A stretch of DNA of 64,000 nt from Azospirillum brasilense (GTDB taxonomy: Bacteria; Pseudomonadota; Alphaproteobacteria; Azospirillales; Azospirillaceae): NCBI RefSeq assembly GCF_001315015.1, contig NZ_CP012916.1, forward strand, positions 755,021-819,020, in the 5' to 3' direction. Made by a program: the position numbers and the translations under genes. Each line of letters begins with the position of its first letter. Positions within the stretch are counted from its first letter, which is position 1. This document shows, one piece after another, positions 8,061-16,809 of this stretch. The notes under the pieces were generated by a model. That model saw nothing but the letters and a program-made list of their open reading frames with translations. It ran no database searches and was not told the DNA's origin.

Positions 8061-8951
8061 ATGATCGGACGGCGGGCTTTCCTGGCCGCGGCGGGCGGCG
8101 TGACGCTGCTGGCGGCAACCGGCGTGAAGGCGGAGAAACCCAGGACATTCGGGGACAAGAGGCTGGCCGGCGCGATCGCCGCGCTGGAAAAGCGCAGCGG
8201 CGGGCGGCTGGGCGTGGCGGTGCTCGACACCGGCACCGGGCAGAGCTTCGGCCATCGCGCGGACGAGCGCTTCGCGATGTGCAGCACCTTCAAATTTCTT
8301 TTGGCTGGCGCCATCCTGAAACAGGTGGACGAGGGGCGGGAGCGGCTGGACCGGCGCATCCCGGTGAGCAAGGCGGACATGGTCCCCTACGCGCCCTTCG
8401 TCGAAACCCGTCTCGACGGCCCACCCCCGACGGTGGCCGAACTGTGTGAGGCGACGATGACGCTCAGCGACAATGTGGCGGCGAACCTGCTGCTGCCGGC
8501 GGTGGGCGACCCCGCCGGGCTGACAGCCTTCCTGCGCACCCTGGGCGACCGGAAGACCCGGCTGGACCGCAACGAGCCGTCGCTGAACAGCGCCATCCCC
8601 GGCGACCCGCGTGACACCACTACGCCCGCGGCGATGGTCCACAGCATGGAGCGGCTGATGCTGGGCGACGCGCTGACTCCGGCATCGCGCGACCAGCTCA
8701 TCGCCTGGATGGTCGCCAACCGGACCGGCGACAAGCGCCTGCGCGCCGGGTTGCCGAAGGGCTGGCGCGTCGGCGACAAGACCGGAACCGGCGTGCGCGG
8801 GACGGCCAACGACATCGGCATCGTCTGGCCGGAGGGCAGGGCGCCGCTGCTGATCGCCAGCTACCTGACCGAGACTCCCGACAGCTTCAAGGAACGGGAC
8901 GCCATCCACGCCGGCGTGGCCCGCGCGGTCGCCGACGCCCTCAAGGGCTGA
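8061..8951 (+). CDS. bla: Class A beta-lactamase
   Basis: This is a 296-residue periplasmic serine beta-lactamase. The N-terminus MIGRRAFLAAAGG is a twin-arginine type signal, cleaved near residue 24. Catalytic motifs are complete: S75-T-F-K78, S136-D-N138, the omega-loop EPSLN with E172, and K240-T-G242. A cysteine directly precedes the nucleophile (C74), as in several carbapenemases, but the partner cysteine after the KTG motif is absent, so the KPC/SME-type disulphide cannot form. The substrate range cannot be predicted. Expression is probably under the divergent AmpR. A hairpin at 8966-8988 just after the stop can serve as terminator. Confidence 0.94.
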   Translation: MIGRRAFLAAAGGVTLLAATGVKAEKPRTFGDKRLAGAIAALEKRSGGRLGVAVLDTGTGQSFGHRADERFAMCSTFKFLLAGAILKQVDEGRERLDRRIPVSKADMVPYAPFVETRLDGPPPTVAELCEATMTLSDNVAANLLLPAVGDPAGLTAFLRTLGDRKTRLDRNEPSLNSAIPGDPRDTTTPAAMVHSMERLMLGDALTPASRDQLIAWMVANRTGDKRLRAGLPKGWRVGDKTGTGVRGTANDIGIVWPEGRAPLLIASYLTETPDSFKERDAIHAGVARAVADALKG

Positions 8952-8965
8952 TCGCATTTGAAATC

Positions 8966-8988
8966 CCCTCTCCCCTCTGGGGAGAGGG
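8966..8988. repeat. Short copy of the dispersed CCCTCTCCCC/GGGGAGAGGG palindrome
   Basis: Two exact 10-base arms flank TCT, 14 bases after the beta-lactamase stop. The same hairpin occurs twice in each of the longer elements at 14.2 kb and 22.5 kb. As RNA it would form a strong stem, so it may terminate bla transcription although no T-run follows. Confidence 0.75.
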
Positions 8989-9107
8989 CTGTGAAGGTCA
9001 AAGGCGATTGCCTTGACTAACCAGCCCCTGCGGCATGTCGTCACTGGGGTTTACCCTAAGAAGTGTAGGGATGCCCCCAATGGGCGTGGGGGCAGGGCGC
9101 CGGTACC

Positions 9108-9159
9108 CTTCGCACCATAGGGCCGCGGTTCGTCGCGGCCGAAGGAATCAGGTGCGAAG
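9108..9159 (+). promoter_or_regulatory. Structured leader upstream of ttrB
   Basis: CTTCGCACC (9108-9116) pairs with GGTGCGAAG (9151-9159) and encloses a second perfect stem, GGCCGCG/CGCGGCC (9121-9127/9134-9140). The outer stem runs into AGAGG (9158-9162), the likely ribosome-binding site of ttrB (ATG 9169), so folding could mask translation. A further stem, TGCCCCC/GGGGGCA, lies upstream at about 9072-9094. No known riboswitch class is assigned. Confidence 0.5.
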
Positions 9160-9168
9160 AGGCCTGCC

Positions 9169-9924
9169 ATGGACCGATCAAGGCGCAACTTCTGCCTCGG
9201 CGCCGGTGCCGCGACCATCGGGGCCGCGACGGTGGCTGCGATGCCCGCCGCCGCAGCAGCCCCCGGCGCTGCGTCGCTCCGCCGGGACGGCGATCCGGCG
9301 CACCGCTGGGCGATGGTGGTGGACGTGGGCAAATGCGTGGGCTGCCAGGCCTGCACGGTCGCCTGCATCATGGAGAACGACGTCCCGGAAAACAGCTTCC
9401 GCACCATCGTCTCCACCTATGAGGTGACCGAGCAGGGCAAGGCCGGCAGCTACATGCTGCCGCGCCTGTGCAACCATTGCGAGGACCCGCCCTGCATCCC
9501 CGTCTGCCCGACCGGCGCGACCTTCCAGCGCCGGGACGGCATCGTCGTGGTGGACAACACCGTCTGCGTCGGCTGCGCCTATTGCGTCCAAGCCTGCCCC
9601 TACGACGCGCGCTTCATCAACCACGAGACCCAGACCGCCGACAAATGCACCTTCTGCGTCCACCGCGTGGAGGCCGGGCTGCTGCCCGCCTGCGTCGAGA
9701 CCTGCGTCGGCGGCGCCCGCGTCTTCGGTGACCTGAACGACCCGGACAGCGCCGTCGCCACCCTGGTCCGCGAGGAGAACCCCAAGGTTCTGAAGCCGGA
9801 GCAGGGGACCCAGCCGCGCGTCTTCTACCTCGGCCTCGATCCCCGCTTCCAAGGGAAGGTCGACGGCACGCCGACTCTCTGGCGGCCCTCCGCGCAGCCG
9901 CACGCCCAAAAGGAGCACGCGTGA
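9169..9924 (+). CDS. ttrB: Tetrathionate reductase iron-sulphur subunit TtrB
   Basis: This 251-residue ferredoxin-like electron-transfer subunit passes electrons from the TtrC membrane quinol oxidase to the TtrA active site. A Tat signal (RSRRNFCLGAGAATIG) indicates export. Four cysteine clusters (CVGCQACTVAC, CNHCEDPPCIPVC, CVGCAYCVQAC, CTFCVHR with CVETC) can hold four 4Fe-4S centres. Related NrfC, PhsB and SoeB proteins look similar; assignment to Ttr rests on the strong TtrA match and the ttrB-C-A order known from Salmonella. The next gene starts on the last base of this stop codon. No ttrRS two-component genes are in the window. Confidence 0.88.
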   Translation: MDRSRRNFCLGAGAATIGAATVAAMPAAAAAPGAASLRRDGDPAHRWAMVVDVGKCVGCQACTVACIMENDVPENSFRTIVSTYEVTEQGKAGSYMLPRLCNHCEDPPCIPVCPTGATFQRRDGIVVVDNTVCVGCAYCVQACPYDARFINHETQTADKCTFCVHRVEAGLLPACVETCVGGARVFGDLNDPDSAVATLVREENPKVLKPEQGTQPRVFYLGLDPRFQGKVDGTPTLWRPSAQPHAQKEHA

Positions 9925-11057
9925 TGGACAACCACATCGTCGAGGTCATCAACGTGACCCGCGAGGTCGCGTGGCTTCCCTGGGCCGTGCAGTATTTCTT
10001 CCTGATCGGCCTGTCGGTCGGCGGCCTGCTGCTCAGCCTGCCCGGCTACGCCTTCGCCCGCGAGGACTGGCGCGCGCTGGGGCGCACCGCTTTGCTGGTG
10101 GCGCTGACCTGCGGGCTGGCCGCCCCGGTGGCGCTGCTGTCGGACCTGCACCAGCCCGGCCGTTTCTGGCACTTCTACGTCGTGCTGCGGCCGACCTCCT
10201 GGATGTGGTGGGGCTCGGTCTTCATCCCCCTCTACGTCACCGGCCTGCTGGTCTACGGCTGGGCGTGCTTCCGCGAGGAGTTGCAGGCGCATGGTCGGGT
10301 GGACAGCCGACTTGCCGCGCTCTACCGGCTGGCGTCGCTGGGCGGCGGGCGCAACGACGCGCTGATCCGCGCCGCCGGCTTGTTCGCCCTGGCCGGCGCG
10401 CTGCTGGTGGCCCTCTACACCGGGGCGGAGGTCGCGGTGGTCAAGGCGCGTCCGCTGTGGCACACGCCCTTCCTGCCCGTGCAGTTCCTGTTGACCGCGC
10501 TGGCCGGCGCCGCCGGTCTGGTGCTGGTGCTGAACCGCTTCGCCGCCGGCAACGACCGCGCGGTGGAGGTGCGGGCCAACCGGCTGCTCGCCGGCGTCCT
10601 GGGCGGGGTCATGCTGGTCGGCGCGCTGTGGCTGGCGCTGGGCTTGTTCGGGCTGGACGCCACCCACGCGGAGGCGCTGGGCAGCGTCGCCGGGTCGGAG
10701 GCGTGGCGCGTCACCGCCGTCTGGGCCGTCGCCGCCACCGCGCTGCCCTTCGCCATCGCCGTCGCCAAGCCCGCCGGGACGGGGCTGCTGACCGGGCTGA
10801 TCGCCCTGCACGGCGCCTGGATGTTCCGCTGGACTGTGTTCATCGGCGGCCAGACCGTGCCGAAGACCGGCGCCGGCTTCTACGACTACGCGCTGCCCGC
10901 CGGTCCGGAGGGGCTGCTGGGGATCGTCGGAACGGCCGGACTCTGGCTGTTCCTGCTGATCGCCCTCACCGCCATCCTGCCTTCCCCGCGCCGCCCGGCG
11001 CCCGCTCCGGCCCGCGCCCCCCAGGCGCCCGCCGGAACCGTAGCCGCCGCCGAGTGA
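9924..11057 (+). CDS. ttrC: Tetrathionate reductase membrane subunit TtrC (NrfD family)
   Basis: This 377-residue integral membrane quinol dehydrogenase of the NrfD/PsrC family has about nine hydrophobic segments. The NrfD-type features WAVQYFFLIGLSVGG, SDLHQPGRFWHF and RPTSWMWWGS are present. It would anchor the periplasmic TtrAB to the membrane and draw electrons from menaquinol or ubiquinol. The ATG at 9924 overlaps the ttrB stop by one base; a GTG at 9921 is an alternative, and AAGGAG upstream fits either. The C-terminus ends in an Ala/Pro-rich tail of about 30 residues. Confidence 0.88.
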   Translation: MDNHIVEVINVTREVAWLPWAVQYFFLIGLSVGGLLLSLPGYAFAREDWRALGRTALLVALTCGLAAPVALLSDLHQPGRFWHFYVVLRPTSWMWWGSVFIPLYVTGLLVYGWACFREELQAHGRVDSRLAALYRLASLGGGRNDALIRAAGLFALAGALLVALYTGAEVAVVKARPLWHTPFLPVQFLLTALAGAAGLVLVLNRFAAGNDRAVEVRANRLLAGVLGGVMLVGALWLALGLFGLDATHAEALGSVAGSEAWRVTAVWAVAATALPFAIAVAKPAGTGLLTGLIALHGAWMFRWTVFIGGQTVPKTGAGFYDYALPAGPEGLLGIVGTAGLWLFLLIALTAILPSPRRPAPAPARAPQAPAGTVAAAE

Positions 11058-11071
11058 ACGGAGCACCCATC

Positions 11072-14000
11072 ATGTCGATTTCCCGTCGCCTCCTTCTGAA
11101 GACCAGCTCCGCGGGCGGCGCCCTCGCCGCCTTCGCGGGTGGCTTCTCCGACACCGGGCGCAAGCTCGTGAAGGGCGCCTGGGCCGGGGACAAGCCCGAC
11201 CACGCCATTTCCGGCAACGCCCCGGCCCCCGAATTCCGCGTCGATCCGGCGACCGGCGACCTCACCCCGACGCCGGGCCAGATCGTCGCCAACGTCGCCT
11301 GCCTCGGCTGCACCACCCTGTGCGGCGTCCGCGTCCGGGTGGATGTCGAGAAAAACAAGGTGCTGCGCGTCGCCGGCAACCCCTACAGCCCGCTGTCCAC
11401 CGATCCCTTCCTGCCCTACGGCACGCCGATCAAGGAGAGCTTCAAGTCGCTGTCGCGGCTGGACGAGAAGGGGTTGAAGGGCCGCTCGACCGCCTGCGGC
11501 CGGGGCAACGCGGCGCTGGAGATGCTGACCTCGCCCTTCCGCGTCGCCACGCCGATGAAGCGGGTCGGACCGCGCGGCTCCGGCCGCTGGGAACCCATCG
11601 CCTTCGACCGGCTGGTCGAGGAGATCGCCGAGGGCGGCGACCTGTTCGGCGAAGGCCCGGTGCCCGGCCTGCGGGCGCTGCGCGACCTGAAGACGCCCAT
11701 CGACCCGGCCGCACCCGAGTTGGGGCCGAAGGTCAACCAAGTGGCCCTGCTGTCCTCCGTCAACGATGGGCGCGACCCCTTCGTGCGTCGCTTCTTCAAC
11801 CAGGCGCTGGGGACGATCAACTATGTCGGACACGGCTCCTATTGCGGCGGCGCCTACCGGTCCGGCTCCGGGGCGGTGTTCGGCGACGCCAAGAAGATGC
11901 CGCACGCCAAGCCCGACCTGCAAAACGCCGAGTTCGTGCTGTTCATCGGCACCGCCCCGTCGAACGCCGGCAACCCGTTCAAGCGGCAGGCCATGCTGCT
12001 CGCCAAGGGGCGGACGGACGGCGTTCTGAACTACGTCGTCGTCGATCCGGTGCTGACCAACGCCGACAACCGCGCGGCGGCGGAGCGGTCCAACTGGATT
12101 CCCATCCGGCCCGGCACCGACGGCGCTTTGGTCATGGGCATGATGCGCTGGATGTTCGAGAATGGGCGCATCGACACCAACTATCTCGCCCAGCCCAACG
12201 GCACGGCGGCGGAGGCGGCGGGCGAGGCCGGCTGGTGCAACGCCACCCATCTGGTGATCCAGCAGGCGGGCCATCCGCGCGACGGGCGGATGCTGCGCGC
12301 CTCCGACCTCGGCTGGGTGACGCTGGACGAGAAGGAGCGCTACGGCGCCAAGGACGCCTTCGTCGTGCTCGACCCCGCCGGCACGCCGGTGGCCCACGAC
12401 GCGCTGACGGGGCCGGCCACGCTGTTCCACGGCGGGACGGTGGAGACCCCGGCGGGCGACGTCGCGGTGAAGACCAGCCTGACCCTGCTGCGCGAGCAGG
12501 CGATGCGGCTCGACCTCGCCGGCTACGCCGACGCCTGCGGCATCCCCGCCGACGTCATCGCCGGTCTGGCGCGGGAGTTCACCAGCCACGGCAAGAAGGC
12601 CGCCGCCAACACCCACGGCGGCATGATGGCCGGCAACGGCTTCTACAACGCCTTCGGGGTGGTGACGCTGAACACGCTGATCGGCAACCTCAACTGGAAG
12701 GGCGGCACCATCGTCGGCGGCGGGCGCTTCCCGGACGAGCAGGACGGCCCGCGCTACAAGCTGGCGAGCTTCCCCGGGCAGGTGAAGCCCTCCGGCACCG
12801 CCATCAGCCGCCCCGTCCCCTACGAGAAATCCAGCGAATTCAAGGCGAAGAAGGAGGCGGGCAAGCCCTATCCAGCCAAGGCGCCCTGGTACCCGAACGC
12901 CCCGCAGCTCACCACCGAGTATCTGACCAGCGGCGTGGTGGACGGCTACCCGTACCCGCTGAATGCCCTGTTCCTGTGGAACAGCAACCCGGTCTACGGC
13001 ATCCCCGGCGTCCGCGCCCAGGTGGAGGCGACGCTGCGCGACCCGAAGGCGCTGCCGCTGATCGTCGCCATCGACCCCTTCATCAACGAATCCACGGCCT
13101 TCGCCGACTACATCATCCCCGACACCGTGCTGTACGAGACCTGGGGCTGGGCATCCCCCTGGGCGGGCGTGCCGACCAAGACCTCGACGGCGCGCTGGCC
13201 GGTGGTGACGCCGCGCACCGAACCGCTGCCGGACGGCCGGCACGTCCAGATGGAGACCTTCCTGATCGCGCTCGCGAAGCGGCTGGGGCTGCCCGGCTTC
13301 GGCCCGGACGCCATCGCCGACATGGACGGGAACACCCACCCGCTGGAGCGGCCGGAGGACTGGTATCTGCGCGGCGGCGCCAACATCGCGTGGCTGGGCA
13401 AGCAGCCGGTGCCCGACGCCACGGACGAGGACATCGCCCTGTCCGGCGTCGCCCGCGTTCTGCCGGCGCTCCAGGCGGTTCTGAAGGAGGAGGAGTGGCG
13501 CAAGGTCGCCTTCATCCTGGCGCGCGGCGGGCGCTACCAGAACCAGGCGGAGGGGTTCGAGGGCGACAAGGCCACACACCGCTTCAAGAACGGATTGCTG
13601 GTCTACAACGAGGCGGTCGGCGCGGCCAAGAGCAGCGTCACCGGCAAGCGCTGGACCGGCACCGCCGCCTGGACGCCCCCGGCCTTCGCCGACGGCACGC
13701 CGATGCGGCAGGTGCACACGGCGGAGGACTGGCCCTTCCAGCTCATCAGCTCGAAATCGGTTCTGGTCAGCGCCTACACCATCGCGGCCAGCCGCCTGCG
13801 CCACCTGCACCCGGAGAACCCGGTGGGCATCAACGCGGAGGACGCGCGGCGGCTGGGCATCGCCACCGGCGACCGCATCCGCATCGCCACGCCGGGCGGG
13901 TCGGAGCTGGCGACCGCCATCGTCCGGCACGGCGTGATGCCCGGCGTGCTCGCCGTCGAGCACGGCTTCGGCCACAAGGAGTTCGGCGCGCGGCCGCACG

Positions 14001-14179
14001 TCATCGGCGGCCACAGCCAGCCGGTGGTGCCGGAGATCGGGGCGGGGGTGAACATCAACGACCTCGGCCTGCACGACCCGACCCGTCCGGGCGCCTCGGT
14101 CTGGGTCGATCCCATCGCCGGAACGGCGGTGCGCCAGGGCCTTCCCGCCAAGCTGGAGCGGGTGGCCGCGGCGGCGTGA
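11072..14179 (+). CDS. ttrA: Tetrathionate reductase catalytic subunit TtrA (molybdopterin enzyme)
   Basis: This is a 1035-residue periplasmic molybdenum enzyme of the DMSO-reductase superfamily, reducing tetrathionate to thiosulphate. MSISRRLLLK is a twin-arginine signal. A 4Fe-4S site is formed by C77, C80, C84 and C142; the probable Mo ligand is C258 in GSYCGGAYRSGSG. TtrA-typical blocks run throughout: GGDLFGEG, KVNQVALLSS, HGGMMAGNGFYNAFG, PAKAPWYP, and the end RQGLPAKLERV. The start is the ATG 14 bases after the ttrC stop, preceded by ACGGAG; the frame extends further upstream without coding character. It suggests anaerobic respiration or sulphur-compound redox balancing. Other sulphur or arsenic oxyanions are possible substrates. 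Confidence 0.9.
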   Translation: MSISRRLLLKTSSAGGALAAFAGGFSDTGRKLVKGAWAGDKPDHAISGNAPAPEFRVDPATGDLTPTPGQIVANVACLGCTTLCGVRVRVDVEKNKVLRVAGNPYSPLSTDPFLPYGTPIKESFKSLSRLDEKGLKGRSTACGRGNAALEMLTSPFRVATPMKRVGPRGSGRWEPIAFDRLVEEIAEGGDLFGEGPVPGLRALRDLKTPIDPAAPELGPKVNQVALLSSVNDGRDPFVRRFFNQALGTINYVGHGSYCGGAYRSGSGAVFGDAKKMPHAKPDLQNAEFVLFIGTAPSNAGNPFKRQAMLLAKGRTDGVLNYVVVDPVLTNADNRAAAERSNWIPIRPGTDGALVMGMMRWMFENGRIDTNYLAQPNGTAAEAAGEAGWCNATHLVIQQAGHPRDGRMLRASDLGWVTLDEKERYGAKDAFVVLDPAGTPVAHDALTGPATLFHGGTVETPAGDVAVKTSLTLLREQAMRLDLAGYADACGIPADVIAGLAREFTSHGKKAAANTHGGMMAGNGFYNAFGVVTLNTLIGNLNWKGGTIVGGGRFPDEQDGPRYKLASFPGQVKPSGTAISRPVPYEKSSEFKAKKEAGKPYPAKAPWYPNAPQLTTEYLTSGVVDGYPYPLNALFLWNSNPVYGIPGVRAQVEATLRDPKALPLIVAIDPFINESTAFADYIIPDTVLYETWGWASPWAGVPTKTSTARWPVVTPRTEPLPDGRHVQMETFLIALAKRLGLPGFGPDAIADMDGNTHPLERPEDWYLRGGANIAWLGKQPVPDATDEDIALSGVARVLPALQAVLKEEEWRKVAFILARGGRYQNQAEGFEGDKATHRFKNGLLVYNEAVGAAKSSVTGKRWTGTAAWTPPAFADGTPMRQVHTAEDWPFQLISSKSVLVSAYTIAASRLRHLHPENPVGINAEDARRLGIATGDRIRIATPGGSELATAIVRHGVMPGVLAVEHGFGHKEFGARPHVIGGHSQPVVPEIGAGVNINDLGLHDPTRPGASVWVDPIAGTAVRQGLPAKLERVAAAA

Positions 14180-14207
14180 GGCGGCCAGCACCACCGCCTC
14201 CAAAATC

Positions 14208-14324
14208 CCCTCTCCCCTCCGGGGAGAGGGTCAGGGTGAGGGGGTTGCGCGTGTTGGTGTGTTCGGCAAAAGCGCATCCCCCTCACCGGCCCTGCTGGCC
14301 ACCCTCTCCCCAGAGGGGAGAGGG
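14208..14324. repeat. Dispersed palindromic element, copy B
   Basis: Two hairpins, CCCTCTCCCC-TCC-GGGGAGAGGG (14208-14230) and CCCTCTCCCC-AGA-GGGGAGAGGG (14302-14324), flank an inner inverted pair GGTGAGGGGG/CCCCCTCACC (14235-14244/14278-14287) and a core with GTTGCGCG and GGCAAAAGCGCATCC. It lies between the convergent ttrA and helicase genes and may also end transcription. The core is inverted relative to the copy at 22.5 kb. Confidence 0.85.
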
Positions 14325-14337
14325 TTACGTCATACCA

Positions 14338-15534
14338 TCACATGTCGAGTTCCGGCATCCGCCAGTTCCCGCCCAGATCGGCGTTGCGCAGCAGAAGGAA
14401 CAGCTCGTCCTGCGAGCGGGTGACGGCGGTGTAGAGCCAGCGCCATTTGTGCTCGCGGAAGGCGGCGGAATCGTCGAGCACGGTGACCGAAGGAAACTCC
14501 GACCCCTGGGCGGAATGGCAGGTGATCATCCAGGCCCAATCGAACTGCTGCACGTCGCGCTCCACCCGCGGCGCCTTGGTCTCGCCGCTGTAGTGGGCCT
14601 GGAACATCCAGGGATGGACCATCAGCTTGCTGCGGGGCTTCACCTCGTCCTCCATATGGACGCCGAGCGACCACAGCCCGTCCTGGCGGCCGCGCCCCTC
14701 GGCCGCCGGGCGGGTCAGCGTGCCGATCATGCCGTTGAACAACCCTTCCTCGCGGTCGTTGCGGCGGCAGATCACCCGCTCGCCGGCCTGGGGCATCACC
14801 GTATCGAAGCCGTGGCGGCTGCGGATGCGCCGGGTGAAGTCGGTGCGCACGCGGTGGGTGCCGCAGATGGTCTGGGTGTCCACCCGCAGGGCCAGCGGCT
14901 CGGTCACCCGGTTCAGCGGCAGGACGTGGGCGTTCCCGGCGGTGCCGAAGCGGCGCGGCAGCTCCTGCCGGCGCAGCAGATGGGCGAGCCGGATCACCGG
15001 GCTCTCCCGCGCCGTGCGGTGCGGCTCGACCAGCCGGAAATCCGGCTCGCCCTTGGTCAGCGTGCCCTGGCCGGTCACCGGGGGGAGCTGGTAGTCGTCG
15101 GCGATCATCAGGATCTTCTTGCCGGAGCGCAGCAGGTCGCCCGCCACGTCGTCCCCGACCATCGAGCCCTCGTCGCAGACGATCAGGTCGGCCTCGGCGA
15201 ACTTGCCCTCCGACTTGCGGGCGAAGAACAGTTCGCCGGTGTCGTCGTCCTGCCGCGGCGCGTAGATCAGCGAATGCAGCGTCGCCGCCCGGTCGATGCC
15301 CTTGCGGCGCAGCACCTGCGCCGCCTTGCCGGTGGGCGCCCCGACCACGAAATTCTCCAGGTTGCGGCGGTCCTGGAGATGATCCAGCGCGAAGACGGTG
15401 GTCTTGGTCTTGCCGGTCCCGGCCTCGCCGGCCAGCCAGAACATCTGGGGGGCCGCGGGGTCGGCGTACCAGGCGTCGATGGCCTGGATCGCCCGGAACT
15501 GCTCGTCGGTCGGGGTGTCGGTGGTGCTGGGCAT
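14338..15534 (-). CDS. RecD/Dda-like superfamily 1 DNA helicase
   Basis: This is a 398-residue ATP-dependent DNA helicase. The Walker A motif GEAGTGKTK is near residue 36, motif II is LIVCDEGSM, and motif III-like text is IADDYQLPPVTGQG. The C-terminal UvrD_C_2-type end reads ITCHSAQGSEFPSV ... WLYTAVTRS. The size fits phage Dda or the small RecD-like helicases rather than RecD2. It is not next to recBC. The ATG at 15534 is chosen over a TTG at 15570 because the extra residues look non-conserved. It lies downstream of the MFS gene with a 65-bp gap and may be cotranscribed with it. Confidence 0.85.
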   Translation of the reverse strand: MPSTTDTPTDEQFRAIQAIDAWYADPAAPQMFWLAGEAGTGKTKTTVFALDHLQDRRNLENFVVGAPTGKAAQVLRRKGIDRAATLHSLIYAPRQDDDTGELFFARKSEGKFAEADLIVCDEGSMVGDDVAGDLLRSGKKILMIADDYQLPPVTGQGTLTKGEPDFRLVEPHRTARESPVIRLAHLLRRQELPRRFGTAGNAHVLPLNRVTEPLALRVDTQTICGTHRVRTDFTRRIRSRHGFDTVMPQAGERVICRRNDREEGLFNGMIGTLTRPAAEGRGRQDGLWSLGVHMEDEVKPRSKLMVHPWMFQAHYSGETKAPRVERDVQQFDWAWMITCHSAQGSEFPSVTVLDDSAAFREHKWRWLYTAVTRSQDELFLLLRNADLGGNWRMPELDM

Positions 15535-15599
15535 GGAGCGCGGGGAGGGGGGCTGCCGGGCGGGCCACAATAGCCCGCCGGGCCGCCCGCGGCCAAGCC

Positions 15600-16796
15600 T
15601 TACGGCTCCGCCCGAAACGGTCCGCTGATGAGGCGGCGCAGGCCGGCGAACAGGGTCAGCCCGCCCGACACCACCCCGACATAGACGAACAGCGCATCAT
15701 GCCCGAACCATTCCATGGCCGCCGTCGCCAGCAGCGGCCCGAGTGCGGCCCCCAGCGCCCAGGCGAGCAGCAGCGCGCTGGCCAGCGGCACCGTCTCCTC
15801 CACCGTCACATGGTCGTTGGCGTGGGCCACGCAGATCGCGTAGAGCGACAGGGCGGCGCTGCCCCACAAGGTGAACAGGCCGAGCAGGACGGTCTGCGGC
15901 GCCGCCCCGCCGGGCGGGTTGGCGAAGGCGGCGATCAGGAAGGCGGCGAGCGTCGCCACGGCGGACACCGCGAAGATCACCAGCCGCCGGTCGTGTCGGT
16001 CGGAGACGCGGCCGATCGGCCATTGCAGCACCACGCTGCCGACTTGGATGCCCGACATGATCAGCGCGACCCCGGCGGCGGGCAGGGCCAGCCCGGCGAG
16101 CCAGGCCGGGCCGATGCCGGTGACCGCGGTGTTGCACAAGCCCACCGTCAGGCAGCCGGCGAAGGCCACCGGCGCCCGCCGCACATACTGCCAGGGCGAG
16201 GGCGCCGGCCCCTTCGGCGCGGCGCTGGCCGGCGGGCGGATCACCGCAACCGGAACCAGCGACAGGCCATAGCAGCCCGCCGCCAGGACGGTGAGCCACA
16301 GGGCCGACAGGTTCGGGCTGGCGAGCAGCATCTGGCCGCCGATCACCGCCACCTTGCAGGCGATCATGTAGAGGGAGAAGACGCTGCCCCGCGATCCCGG
16401 CGGGGACAGGGTGGCCAGACCGCTTTCCGCGACGGTGAGCATCCCGACATAGGACACCCCCATCAGCAGCCGCAGCCCGACCCAGGCCTGGGCGTCCGGC
16501 AGCAGGTTCAGCAGCAGCGTGGCGGCGGCGGCGAGCAGCCCGAAGGCGGCGAAGGACCACACCCCGCCCACCCGGCGAATCATCCAGGGGGCGGCCCAGC
16601 AGCCCAGCACGAAACCGACCGAATAGGCCGACGCCACCGCCCCGACGACCAGCGGCGGGGCCGCCGCCTCGGCGAGGCGGAGCGGCAGCAGGATCTGCAG
16701 GATGCCATTGGCGACCTGGATGACGCAGACGCCGAGGATCAGCGCGGCCAGCACCGTCAGAGGCGAGGCCGGAGGCCGATGGGTGGTGTGGGGCAA
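15600..16796 (-). CDS. Major facilitator superfamily transporter
   Basis: This is a 398-residue protein with twelve predicted membrane segments. RFAMILY-like loops are visible: WMIRRVGG between TM2 and TM3, and the second-half equivalent GRVSDRHDRR. The charged, Pro-rich linker near residue 195 divides the two halves. The substrate is not apparent. It follows the amino-acid ABC ATPase by only 13 bases on the same strand and is probably the last or second-last gene of that operon. It might export or import a related amino acid. The only reasonable start is a TTG with no strong ribosome-binding site, so coupling to the upstream stop is likely. Confidence 0.8.
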   Translation of the reverse strand: MPHTTHRPPASPLTVLAALILGVCVIQVANGILQILLPLRLAEAAAPPLVVGAVASAYSVGFVLGCWAAPWMIRRVGGVWSFAAFGLLAAAATLLLNLLPDAQAWVGLRLLMGVSYVGMLTVAESGLATLSPPGSRGSVFSLYMIACKVAVIGGQMLLASPNLSALWLTVLAAGCYGLSLVPVAVIRPPASAAPKGPAPSPWQYVRRAPVAFAGCLTVGLCNTAVTGIGPAWLAGLALPAAGVALIMSGIQVGSVVLQWPIGRVSDRHDRRLVIFAVSAVATLAAFLIAAFANPPGGAAPQTVLLGLFTLWGSAALSLYAICVAHANDHVTVEETVPLASALLLAWALGAALGPLLATAAMEWFGHDALFVYVGVVSGGLTLFAGLRRLISGPFRAEP

Positions 16797-16809
16797 GATC
16801 GCGGGAAGG

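Noticed and set aside
9060..9168. Known molybdenum-cofactor riboswitch upstream of ttrB
   Set aside because: The leader is structured, but I could not match the conserved core of that class by eye; left as an unassigned leader.
9971..11071. Extension of the ttrA frame upstream through ttrC
   Set aside because: The added residues are the out-of-frame reading of ttrC; the Tat signal starts at the ATG at 11072.
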